A DNA stretch of 7,380 bases from Lachnospiraceae bacterium (GCA_024691045.1 JAILOC010000194.1:1-7380), one strand, 5' to 3'. Positions 1 to 7,218 are shown, numbered from the stretch's first letter. Notes: generated by a model from the letters alone, not told the origin. A program made the numbers and translations.

Positions 1-39
1 GGAGTCGATGCATGAAATTAACGTAAATGTAATAGTAAA

Positions 40-81
40 GGGGCTTCAGAAGGGGTGATCACTTTTTCTGAGGCCTTTTTT
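40..81 (+). terminator. Long hairpin with U tract upstream of purL (terminator or attenuator)
   Basis: GGCTTCAGAA (42-51) pairs with TTCTGAGGCC (66-75) with one G-U pair. The stem continues inward through 52-57 with 60-65, using several G-U pairs, to a GATC loop. A run of six T follows (76-81). This is the form of an intrinsic terminator, most simply for a gene ending upstream of the window. A reading frame that ends in TGA at 13-15 would fit such a gene, but too little of it is present to call. The U tract ends only about 6 bases before the purL ribosome-binding site, so an attenuator role in the purL leader is possible. I see no guanine-riboswitch core or PurR-box-like sequence in the 100 bases available. 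Confidence 0.75.
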
Positions 82-100
82 AAGAAAGAAGGGATAGTTT

Positions 101-3100
101 ATGAGCGTCAGAAGAGTCTATGTAGAAAAGAAAAAGCCTTATGCGGTGCAGGCCAAGCACTTAAGACACGATGTCAGGAATTTCCTCGGCATTAAGATCG
201 ATGACATAAGAATGTTCATCAGATACGATTCCGAGAATATCTCCGATGAGACATTCGAGACCGCATGCAAGACGGTTTTTTCGGAGCCTCCCGTTGATGA
301 TATCTATCAGGAATCTCTTCCCCTTCCCGAGGGAACAAGGGTGTTTTCCGTGGAATTCCTTCCCGGACAGTTTGACCAGAGAGCGGACTCTGCCGTTCAG
401 TGCATTAAGTTCCTCAATGAGAACGAAGATCCCATCATCCAGACCGCTGTTGCATATGCCGTAATCGGTGATATTTCCGACGATGAGTTTGCGCGCATCA
501 AGGGTTATCTCATTAACCCCGTCGACTCCAGGGAAGCCGGGATGGATAAACCTGACACACTTGTCGTAAATTATCCCGAGCCTGAAGATGTCAGGACCTT
601 TGACGGATTTGCCGACAGTCCCGAGGCAGAGCTTAAGAAGCTTTACGATTCTCTCGGACTTGCAATGACCTTCAAGGATTTCCTTCACATTCAGAATTAT
701 TTCAAAAATGAGGAGCACCGTGATCCCACCGTTACCGAGATCAGAGTGCTTGATACATACTGGTCCGATCACTGCCGTCACACCACCTTCTCCACCGAAC
801 TTACCGGAGTTAAGTTTGATGAGGGTGCATACAAGGCAGCTTTCGAGAAGTCCTTCGAGGAATATATGAACACCAGAAAGGACCTCTTTGCAGATCGTCC
901 CGACAAATTCTCCTGCCTTATGGATCTCGGAACCATCGCAGCAAAGCGTCTCAGGAAAGAGGGCAAGCTCGATGACGAGGAGAAGTCCGATGAGATCAAT
1001 GCATGCTCCATCGTTGTTCCCGTTGAGATCGAAAAGGACGAAAAAAAAGAGACCGAAGAGTGGCTTGTATTCTTCAAGAACGAGACTCATAACCATCCTA
1101 CAGAGATCGAGCCCTTCGGAGGCGCAGCTACCTGCCTCGGCGGAGCTATCAGAGATCCCCTTTCCGGAAGAGGATATGTTTATCAGGCTATGCGTGTGAC
1201 CGGTGCGGCCGATCCCACAAAGCCCGTATCGGAAACGCTTCCCGGAAAGCTTCCCCAGAAGAAACTTGTAAGAACCGCTGCAAGCGGATATTCATCATAC
1301 GGTAACCAGATCGGTCTTGCTACCGGATATGTCAAGGAAGTATATCATCCCGATTACGTTGCAAAGCGTATGGAGATAGGTGCCGTTATGGGTGCCGCTC
1401 CCAGGAAGAATGTAATAAGGGAGAATTCCGATCCCGGAGATATCATCATCCTTCTCGGCGGAAGGACCGGACGTGACGGAATCGGCGGTGCTACCGGTTC
1501 ATCCAAGGCCCACAATGTAAAGTCCATCGATACATGCGGTGCCGAGGTTCAGAAGGGTAATGCTCCCACCGAAAGAAAGATCCAGAGACTGTTCAGACGT
1601 CCCGAGGTCACTAAGCTCATCAAGAAGTGTAACGACTTCGGTGCAGGCGGTGTCAGCGTTGCGATAGGTGAGCTTGCTGACGGACTTATCGTAAACATGG
1701 ATAAGGTTCCCAAAAAGTATGCGGGACTTGACGGAACAGAGCTTGCCATTTCCGAATCACAGGAGAGAATGGCTGTTGTCGTAGCCCCCAAGGATGTACA
1801 GGAATTCCTTAAGTATGCGGGCGAAGAGAACCTTGAAGCTGTCGAGGTTGCCGTTGTTACCGAAGAACCCAGACTCCGTCTTCAGTGGAGAGGCAAGGAT
1901 GTCGTCAACATCGCAAGAGCATTCCTTGATACCAACGGTGCTCACCAGGAAACTCGGGTAGAGGTTGAATCTCCTTCGGCAGATTCTTACTTTGATAAGT
2001 ATGCTCTCGATGCGGTTGCTGAGGATGTTAAGAACAGGGATTACGCCAAGGCACTTACCGATACACTTTCCGATCTTAACGAGTGCTCACAAAAAGGACT
2101 TGTTGAGATGTTCGACTCATCGATCGGTGCGGGATCTGTTGTAATGCCTTACGGCGGAAAGTACCAGCTCACCGAAGAGCAGGCTATGATCGCTAAGCTT
2201 CCCGTTCTCGAGGGCAAGACCGATACCGTGACCATGATGAGCTACGGCTTCGATCCTTATCTTTCAAGCTGGTCACCTTATCACGGTGCTATTTATGCCG
2301 TAACCGAATCGCTTGCACGTATCGCCGCAAACGGCGGAGATGTCAGCAAGGTAAGACTTACCTTCCAGGAATATTTCAGACGCATGGATGAGAGACAGAC
2401 CCGCTGGAGCCAGCCCTTCGCGGCACTCCTCGGATCATTCGATGCCCAGATAGGATACGGACTTCCTTCGATCGGCGGCAAGGACTCCATGTCCGGAACC
2501 TTCGGCGACATCGATGTTCCTCCTACGCTTGTTTCGTTTGCGGTTGATATCGCAAGCCTTAAGACGGTCATCACTCCCGAACTTAAAGCTGAAGGCAATA
2601 AGCTTGTTCTTTTCACCATTGAGAAGGATGCCGACAAGAAGCCCGTATATGATCAGGTTCTTAAGCTCTATGATTCCGTATATAAGCTCATCTGCGATAA
2701 GGCGATCGTCAGCGCCTATGCTCTGGATTCCAAGGGACTTGCCGCTGCGGCAGCCAAGATGGGAATGGGATGCGGACTCGGAGCAAGGATCGATGACAGT
2801 GTGGCTGCAGAGAAGGTATTCGGAAACGGTCTCGGAAATATCGTTGCCGAAGTTCCCGCCGATAAGCTTGCACAGGTGCTGGCGGCTGCAGGCACTGAGA
2901 CAGTCGGCGAAGTCATCGCTTCAGGATTCGAATATGCCGGAAACAAGGTTTCCTATGACGATATCAAAAAGGCATGGACCGGAACACTTGAGAGCGTATT
3001 CCATTCTGTATCTACAGATGAGAAAACAAAGGTTGATATTCCCGAGTTTAAGGCTTCCGAAGTATACGTATGCAAGAATAAAGTAGCCAAGCCCACCGTA

Positions 3101-3886
3101 TTCATTCCCGTATTTCCCGGAACCAACTGCGAATACGATTCGGCCAAGGCTTTTGAAAGAGCGGGTGCAAATGCGGATGTACGCGTATTCAGAAATCTCA
3201 CCGCAGAGGATATCAGGGAGTCTGTCGCAGAATTTAAGAAGGCGATCTCACAGGCTCAGATGATCATGTTCCCCGGCGGATTCTCCTCAGGTGATGAGCC
3301 CGACGGTTCGGCTAAGTTCTTCGCAACCGCTTTCAGAAATGCATCCATCAAGGAAGCTGTTGAAGAGATGCTCGATAAGAGAGACGGACTTGTCCTCGGT
3401 ATCTGTAACGGATTCCAGGCAATCATCAAGCTGGGACTTGTACCTAACGGCAAGATCACCGGACAGACCGCTGATTCACCTACCCTTACCTTCAACACCA
3501 TCGGCAGACATATCTCCAAGATGGCTTATATCAAGGTTGTATCAAACAAGAGCCCCTGGCTGCAGGAAGCAAGCCTCGGTAATGTATATGCTAACCCCGC
3601 ATCCCACGGTGAAGGCCGTTTCATAGCACCTGAGAATGTTCTTGATGATCTCTTCAGGAACGGACAGATTGCAACTGTATATTCGGATCCCGAAGGCAAC
3701 ACTTCCATGGACGAGTATTACAACATCAACGGTTCCTTCAGATGCGTCGAAGGTATCACATCACCCGACGGAAGAGTCCTCGGTAAGATGTGCCACTCGG
3801 AGCGTATAGGAAACGGCGTAGCGATCAACATCTACGGTGAGCAGGATCTTAAGATCTTCGAATCCGGTGTTAAGTATTTCAAATAA
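101..3886 (+). CDS. purL: Phosphoribosylformylglycinamidine synthase, single-chain form
   Basis: Cytosolic enzyme of de novo purine synthesis. It converts FGAR, ATP and glutamine to FGAM. At 1261 residues it is the large fused form (E. coli about 1295), of the Gram-positive/clostridial 'clade II' type, in place of separate PurS, PurL and PurQ. Seen in order: a PurS-like N-terminal region (about 1-150); the linker motif WSDHCRHTT (221-229); the first AIRS-like half with NETHNHPTEIEPFGGAAT (327-344), GGRTGRDGIGGAT (453-465) and NDFGAGG (511-517); the second half with GLPSIGGKDSMSG (787-799); and a class I glutaminase from about 1000 with FPGTNCE (1005-1011), PGG (1058-1060), the nucleophile Cys1102 in GICNG, HGEGRF (1169-1174) and the His1232/Glu1234 pair in CHSER. 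All catalytic elements look intact. The start is supported by AGAAGGGA at 87-94, seven bases before the ATG. Confidence 0.97.
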   Translation: MSVRRVYVEKKKPYAVQAKHLRHDVRNFLGIKIDDIRMFIRYDSENISDETFETACKTVFSEPPVDDIYQESLPLPEGTRVFSVEFLPGQFDQRADSAVQCIKFLNENEDPIIQTAVAYAVIGDISDDEFARIKGYLINPVDSREAGMDKPDTLVVNYPEPEDVRTFDGFADSPEAELKKLYDSLGLAMTFKDFLHIQNYFKNEEHRDPTVTEIRVLDTYWSDHCRHTTFSTELTGVKFDEGAYKAAFEKSFEEYMNTRKDLFADRPDKFSCLMDLGTIAAKRLRKEGKLDDEEKSDEINACSIVVPVEIEKDEKKETEEWLVFFKNETHNHPTEIEPFGGAATCLGGAIRDPLSGRGYVYQAMRVTGAADPTKPVSETLPGKLPQKKLVRTAASGYSSYGNQIGLATGYVKEVYHPDYVAKRMEIGAVMGAAPRKNVIRENSDPGDIIILLGGRTGRDGIGGATGSSKAHNVKSIDTCGAEVQKGNAPTERKIQRLFRRPEVTKLIKKCNDFGAGGVSVAIGELADGLIVNMDKVPKKYAGLDGTELAISESQERMAVVVAPKDVQEFLKYAGEENLEAVEVAVVTEEPRLRLQWRGKDVVNIARAFLDTNGAHQETRVEVESPSADSYFDKYALDAVAEDVKNRDYAKALTDTLSDLNECSQKGLVEMFDSSIGAGSVVMPYGGKYQLTEEQAMIAKLPVLEGKTDTVTMMSYGFDPYLSSWSPYHGAIYAVTESLARIAANGGDVSKVRLTFQEYFRRMDERQTRWSQPFAALLGSFDAQIGYGLPSIGGKDSMSGTFGDIDVPPTLVSFAVDIASLKTVITPELKAEGNKLVLFTIEKDADKKPVYDQVLKLYDSVYKLICDKAIVSAYALDSKGLAAAAAKMGMGCGLGARIDDSVAAEKVFGNGLGNIVAEVPADKLAQVLAAAGTETVGEVIASGFEYAGNKVSYDDIKKAWTGTLESVFHSVSTDEKTKVDIPEFKASEVYVCKNKVAKPTVFIPVFPGTNCEYDSAKAFERAGANADVRVFRNLTAEDIRESVAEFKKAISQAQMIMFPGGFSSGDEPDGSAKFFATAFRNASIKEAVEEMLDKRDGLVLGICNGFQAIIKLGLVPNGKITGQTADSPTLTFNTIGRHISKMAYIKVVSNKSPWLQEASLGNVYANPASHGEGRFIAPENVLDDLFRNGQIATVYSDPEGNTSMDEYYNINGSFRCVEGITSPDGRVLGKMCHSERIGNGVAINIYGEQDLKIFESGVKYFK

Positions 3887-3895
3887 CAAACGCAG

Positions 3896-3928
3896 GCGGG
3901 CCGATAATTCATCGGCCCGCAAAATTTT
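3896..3928 (+). terminator. GC-rich hairpin between purL and queH, imperfect terminator
   Basis: GCGGGCCGAT (3896-3905) and ATCGGCCCGC (3911-3920) form a perfect 10-bp stem with an AATTC loop, starting 9 bases after the purL stop codon. The tail is AAAATTTT rather than an immediate U run, so termination may be partial. The ATG of queH follows directly at 3929. The hairpin could end the purL message, protect its 3' end, or reduce read-through into queH. Confidence 0.65.
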
Positions 3929-4576
3929 ATGAACAGGATAAACTGTGACAATCTGATGGAGGAGATCTTAACGGAGAATGCCGGGCGCGTTCTCCTTCAT
4001 TCATGCTGCGCTCCGTGTTCGAGCACATGCATCGAAAGACTCTGCGGCAGATGCGATGTCACGGTTTATTATTACAATCCCAACATCGGTGAAGAATCCG
4101 AATATCTCAAGAGAAAAGAAGAACAGATTAGACTTATAAACGCATATAATGCAGAGAAGAAGGGAAAGTACGAGATCAAGATCCTTGATGCGGACTATGA
4201 TCCGGATTCCTTTTACAGGATTGCAAAGGGACTTGAGACCTGTCCCGAGCGCGGAGAGAGATGTCACAAATGTTATGAACTTAGAATGCGAAGAACAGCT
4301 GAGGCAGCTCTTGAAAACGGCGGGTTCGATTATTTTGCAACGACCCTCACACTTTCACCACTTAAGGATTCGGAAGCCATAAACCGAATAGGGGCAAGGA
4401 TTGAAGAAGAGACAGGTATGAAGTACCTGCCCTCCGATTTCAAGAAGAGAAACGGCTTTCTGCGTTCAATAGAGCTGTCGAAGCAGTATGACCTGTACAG
4501 ACAGGATTACTGCGGCTGCGTCTATTCCAAGGCTGCAAGGAGCTGCTCAAAATGCGGAAATTGCGATGAAGTATAG
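3929..4576 (+). CDS. queH: Epoxyqueuosine reductase QueH (DUF208 family)
   Basis: Reduces epoxyqueuosine to queuosine at the wobble base of GUN-anticodon tRNAs, the final step of Q synthesis. QueH is the non-cobalamin, iron-sulfur enzyme found where QueG is absent. Visible family motifs are HSCCAPCSS (24-32), YYNPNIGEESEYLKR (48-62), an ERGERCHKCY block (107-116), FATTLTLSP (136-144) and DYCGCVYS (193-200). The cysteines of the first, third and last are the likely metal and redox residues. Length (215 aa) is normal for the family. The C-terminus adds CSKCGNC (206-212), three more cysteines beyond the usual YCGC ending. The start at 3929 is chosen because the INCDNLMEEIL segment resembles the usual family N-terminus, yet no Shine-Dalgarno site precedes it and a strong hairpin ends 8 bases upstream. 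ATG at 3956 is an alternative that keeps every motif. No other queuosine genes are present here. Confidence 0.93.
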   Translation: MNRINCDNLMEEILTENAGRVLLHSCCAPCSSTCIERLCGRCDVTVYYYNPNIGEESEYLKRKEEQIRLINAYNAEKKGKYEIKILDADYDPDSFYRIAKGLETCPERGERCHKCYELRMRRTAEAALENGGFDYFATTLTLSPLKDSEAINRIGARIEEETGMKYLPSDFKKRNGFLRSIELSKQYDLYRQDYCGCVYSKAARSCSKCGNCDEV

Positions 4577-4589
4577 TTTTATGTATAAT
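4561..4589 (+). promoter_or_regulatory. Sigma-A-like promoter for the zinc-ribbon gene
   Basis: TTGCGA (4561-4566, four of six matches to TTGACA) lies 17 bases before a perfect TATAAT (4584-4589), which is preceded directly by TG. It overlaps the last codons of queH. Predicted transcription would begin near 4596, giving a leader of about 40 bases before the ATG at 4638. The -35 match and spacing are seen; activity is inferred. Confidence 0.6.
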
Positions 4590-4637
4590 CTTTAATAATA
4601 TGTCGGCCAGCTCCACTTTTTATGAAAGGAACAAATT

Positions 4638-5261
4638 ATGAATTGTCCCAATTGCGGTGCCGGTTTAAAAATTCAAAGCAATAAAGCTGTATGCGAATAC
4701 TGCGGATATGAAGAGCCTCTTCCCGGAGTTCAGAATTCGGGAAATGATGATTTCTTCAATACGGTGGTTTTCAATGAATCACCCGGTGGTGAGGATATCA
4801 CTTTGTCCGTTCCCGAGTATGGCATCGGATTTATCATCAGAGCAGGCGAAGCTGTAGCCAAGGATATTCCCGCAGGTGATCATACAATCGTTGTAACCTG
4901 TCAGGGAATGACTGAGTACAGATCCGTATACGTCCCAAATGACGGAAGAGCGGTCAAGATATATGTAAGCCGGGCTCCCATGGGGATCAGCGTAAGAGTT
5001 GTCAATCCCGGTGACGGAAACGGCTTGAGAGGATCATCTGCCTATATGAGACAGCAGAAGGTTCTTCCCATAATGGCACTTATATTCAGTATCCTGATTC
5101 CTCTTGTGGGACTGATCCTTGCTCTTGTGGATATGAGCAATTGCCGAAGAGAAAACAGAAAGCCTGAGGGACTCACCATCGGAGCTTTTGTACTCTCCAT
5201 TATCAGATTGTTCCTGTCCCTTGCATATTATGTGGTGTTCATTGCGTATCAGATGAGATAA
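4638..5261 (+). CDS. Zinc-ribbon membrane protein of unknown function
   Basis: I do not recognise a named family. The 207-residue protein begins with a zinc ribbon, CPNC (3-6) and CEYC (19-22), of the kind found at the N-terminus of many small Firmicute membrane proteins. Residues about 53-115 look like a compact beta-rich domain, with alternating hydrophobic strands and the phrase DIPAGDHTIVV (76-86). This loosely resembles PEGA-type surface beta domains, which is inference only. Two hydrophobic segments follow, about 142-166 and 179-204, joined by a basic loop containing CRRENRK. The pair recalls the two-helix DUF4190-like tail. There is no signal peptide. The start is supported by GAAAGGAA at 4624-4631, six bases before the ATG, and the gene has its own likely promoter. 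argS follows after 43 bases with no terminator between, so the two are probably cotranscribed. The cysteines may bind zinc and the protein probably sits in the inner membrane. Confidence 0.85.
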   Translation: MNCPNCGAGLKIQSNKAVCEYCGYEEPLPGVQNSGNDDFFNTVVFNESPGGEDITLSVPEYGIGFIIRAGEAVAKDIPAGDHTIVVTCQGMTEYRSVYVPNDGRAVKIYVSRAPMGISVRVVNPGDGNGLRGSSAYMRQQKVLPIMALIFSILIPLVGLILALVDMSNCRRENRKPEGLTIGAFVLSIIRLFLSLAYYVVFIAYQMR

Positions 5262-5294
5262 TAATGGCCACGGCTGTTATATATATTAGTTTTT

Positions 5295-5298
5295 GGAG
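5295..5298 (+). promoter_or_regulatory. Shine-Dalgarno site that fixes the argS start
   Basis: GGAG at 5295-5298 lies six bases before ATG 5305. It overlaps the alternative in-frame TTG at 5293 and directly abuts an in-frame ATG at 5299, so those two cannot use it. This favours 5305. Confidence 0.75.
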
Positions 5299-5304
5299 AT
5301 GCTT

Positions 5305-7068
5305 ATGAAGAAATTACTTGATCTTTTAACGGAAGAAGTCGGCTCTGCTTTTGAAAAAGCCGGATATAAGAAAGAAGCGGGAAGGGTATCTGTTTCAAAT
5401 CGCCCCGACCTGTGTGAATATCAGTGCAACGGCGCCATGGCTCTTGCAAAAGAATGCAAGTGCGCACCCAAGATGATCGCCGATGCAGTAGTTGAAGTTC
5501 TCAAAGACAGTACTGTTTTTGATAGCGTGGAAGCTGTAATGCCCGGATTCATCAACATGAATATCAGCTCGGAATTCCTTGCTAAATATGTAGCCAAAAT
5601 GGCGGAGGATGCAAAATACGGCGTAGAGCTTCCTGAGTCCAAGACCATCATCGTAGATTACGGCGGGCCCAATATTGCCAAGGCTCTTCATGTAGGACAC
5701 CTTCGTCCCGCAATCATCGGAGAGAGCATCAAGCGTATCCTTAAGTACATGGGACATAACGTTATCGGAGATGTTCATATGGGAGACTGGGGTAAGCCCA
5801 TGGGCCTTGTTATGACGGAGATCCAGTGCCGCCAGCCAGGTCTTCCCTATTTTGATGAAAACTTCACCGGAGAATATCCCAAGGAGCCTCCTTTTACCGT
5901 AAAGGATCTTGAGGAAATCTATCCCACAGCTTCTGCCAAGAGTAAAGAAGATCCCGATTACAATGCACGTGCACTTGAAGCAACTCTCAAGCTTCAGAGC
6001 GGTGTACGCGGATATCGTGCACTCTGGGATCACATCATCGATGTATCCGTTAACGACATGAAGCGCATCTATGAAAAGCTCCATGTTGATTTTGATCTGT
6101 GGAACGGCGAGAGTACCGTACAGTACCTCATCCCCGATATGGTTAAGGAGATGAAGGAGAGCGGCGTAGCTTATGAAAGCGACGGTGCCATTGTTATCGA
6201 TGTTAAAAAAGATACAGATACCAAAGAGATACCTCCCTGCATCGTTCTTAAATCGGACGGAGCGAGCCTTTACAACACCACAGATCTTGCAACCATCAAA
6301 GAGCGTGTTGCCAAGTATGATCCCGCTCAGATGATCTATATCACCGACAAGCGCCAGGATCTGTATTTCGAGCAGGTATTCAGGGCTGCTGTTAAGGCAG
6401 GCCTTGTTTCCGATAAAGTAACTCTTTCTCACATCGGATTCGGTACCATGAACGGCAAGGACGGTAAGCCTTTCAAAACCCGTGACGGCGGCGTAATGCG
6501 CCTTGAAGATCTCATCGGTGATATTCAGAATGAGATGTATAACAAGATCAAAGAAAACAAAGATATCGATGATGCAGAGGCAAGGCAGACTGCAGACATT
6601 GTAGGCCTTTCCGCACTCCTTTACGGAGACCTCTCTAATCAGGCTGTTAAGGACTATATCTTCGACATGGAGAGGTTTATATCCTTCGAGGGAAATACCG
6701 GCCCCTACATCCTCTATACCATCGTACGTATCAAGTCTATTATTGCAAAGTATCAGGCACAGGGAGGAGACCTCTCAGCCCTTAAGATAGGTGTGCCCGT
6801 TAATAATTCCGAGAAAGACCTTATGAAGGCGCTCTCATCCTTCTCACAGGTAATGGAAGTCGCCGAGGCAGAACTTGCACCTCACAGGATCTGTGCATTC
6901 ATCTATGACCTTGCAAATGCACTTAACTCTTTCTATCACGAGACCAAGATCCTGTCAGAGGAAGATGAAGTTAAAAAGGGAGAGTATATCGCTCTTATTA
7001 ATTTCACAAAAGAAATGCTTGAGACATGTATCGACATGCTCGGATTTTCTGCTCCCGACAGAATGTAA
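5305..7068 (+). CDS. argS: Arginine--tRNA ligase (class I)
   Basis: Charges tRNA-Arg with arginine using ATP in the cytosol. The 587-residue protein (E. coli 577) has the ArgRS-specific N-terminal domain that contacts the tRNA D-loop (about 1-105). The Rossmann catalytic core follows, with DYGGPNIAKALHVGH (118-132), where HVGH is the class I HIGH motif. In place of KMSK it has the degenerate ArgRS loop KDGKPFKTRDGG (385-396), followed by MRLEDL. The helical DALR anticodon-binding domain is introduced by EGNTGPYILY (462-471), and the protein ends in APDRM, a normal ArgRS C-terminus. ATG 5305 is preferred for its GGAG spacing. The gap to the upstream gene is only 43 bases, too short for a T-box leader, so expression probably depends on the promoter at 4561-4589 or on an unseen internal one. 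No truncation or frameshift is visible. Confidence 0.97.
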   Translation: MKKLLDLLTEEVGSAFEKAGYKKEAGRVSVSNRPDLCEYQCNGAMALAKECKCAPKMIADAVVEVLKDSTVFDSVEAVMPGFINMNISSEFLAKYVAKMAEDAKYGVELPESKTIIVDYGGPNIAKALHVGHLRPAIIGESIKRILKYMGHNVIGDVHMGDWGKPMGLVMTEIQCRQPGLPYFDENFTGEYPKEPPFTVKDLEEIYPTASAKSKEDPDYNARALEATLKLQSGVRGYRALWDHIIDVSVNDMKRIYEKLHVDFDLWNGESTVQYLIPDMVKEMKESGVAYESDGAIVIDVKKDTDTKEIPPCIVLKSDGASLYNTTDLATIKERVAKYDPAQMIYITDKRQDLYFEQVFRAAVKAGLVSDKVTLSHIGFGTMNGKDGKPFKTRDGGVMRLEDLIGDIQNEMYNKIKENKDIDDAEARQTADIVGLSALLYGDLSNQAVKDYIFDMERFISFEGNTGPYILYTIVRIKSIIAKYQAQGGDLSALKIGVPVNNSEKDLMKALSSFSQVMEVAEAELAPHRICAFIYDLANALNSFYHETKILSEEDEVKKGEYIALINFTKEMLETCIDMLGFSAPDRM

Positions 7069-7073
7069 AAAAC

Positions 7074-7108
7074 GGGACACGGGGACGTTACAACTGTCCC
7101 TGTGCCCC
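7074..7108. repeat. REP-like GGGACACGGGGAC inverted repeat
   Basis: GGGACACGGGGAC (7074-7086) pairs with GTCCCTGTGCCCC (7096-7108) around a short GTTACAACT centre. Twelve of 13 positions pair, counting one G-U; the exception is an A-C mismatch. Sequences of this GGGACACGGGGAC...GTCCC form occur as dispersed intergenic palindromes in many genomes, sometimes near IS200-like (Y1/RAYT) transposases. That family link is from memory. It lies 5 bases past the argS stop codon. No U tract follows it, so it is not a standard terminator. Confidence 0.65.
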
Positions 7109-7112
7109 TTCT

Positions 7113-7139
7113 GAAAACCGCATGAATACTGCGTTTTTC
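7113..7139 (+). terminator. Weak terminator-like hairpin after argS
   Basis: GAAAACCGCA (7113-7122) and TGCGTTTTTC (7130-7139) pair with one C-T mismatch around a TGAATAC loop. The GC core is only CGCA/TGCG, but it is followed by TTTTT (7134-7138) and matched by AAAA upstream, so it could act in both directions. It is the best candidate for the argS terminator; its strength is uncertain. Confidence 0.45.
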
Positions 7140-7145
7140 GGACAC

Positions 7146-7177
7146 GAAAAAATTTCAAAAAAAATTGAAAATTTTTG
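7146..7177. promoter_or_regulatory. Phased A-tracts and AT inverted repeat upstream of tRNA promoter
   Basis: A6 (7147-7152), A8 (7157-7164) and AAAATTTTT (7168-7176) have centres about 11 bases apart, the pattern of intrinsically curved DNA. The same bases form an inverted repeat, 7147-7158 with 7165-7176, broken by one A-A mismatch. The block ends just before the -35 box, so an UP-element or curvature role in boosting tRNA transcription is the simplest reading. A repressor site is possible but has no other support. Confidence 0.5.
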
Positions 7178-7206
7178 TTGACAAGTAGCTATCTAACATG
7201 TAGAAT
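7178..7206 (+). promoter_or_regulatory. Strong sigma-A promoter of the tRNA cluster
   Basis: A perfect TTGACA (7178-7183) is followed, after exactly 17 bases, by TAGAAT (7201-7206), five of six matches to TATAAT and preceded directly by TG. Transcription would start near 7213, about 30 bases before tRNA-Val. The near-consensus boxes and the A-tract region upstream fit a stable-RNA promoter. Confidence 0.88.
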
Positions 7207-7218
7207 AGCCTTTGTCGG

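Noticed and set aside
1..26. End of an upstream coding gene
   Set aside because: Stops occur in all three plus frames here and only a few codons are present, so no frame can be chosen. The TGA at 13-15 is merely compatible.
161..1096. A 311-codon open frame on the minus strand inside purL
   Set aside because: It lies fully antisense to well-conserved purL coding sequence, and its translation shows no recognisable motif. Codon bias of the plus-strand gene explains the open frame.
5242..5287. Promoter-like TTGCGT and AT-rich TATATATATT before argS
   Set aside because: The possible -35 and -10 boxes cannot be paired at 16-18 bases, so no credible separate argS promoter can be called.
5293..5304. 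Earlier argS starts at TTG 5293 and ATG 5299
   Set aside because: Both overlap or abut the GGAG that should bind the ribosome, leaving no room for it. ATG 5305 has the normal six-base spacing.
5395..6432. A 345-codon open frame on the minus strand inside argS
   Set aside because: It is antisense to the conserved ArgRS core, including the HVGH region, with no recognisable domain. It is a shadow of argS codon use.
7074..7145. CRISPR-like or phage attachment site near the tRNA genes
   Set aside because: There is no regularly spaced direct repeat, and no duplicate of a tRNA 3' end is seen in the window, so neither reading is supported.
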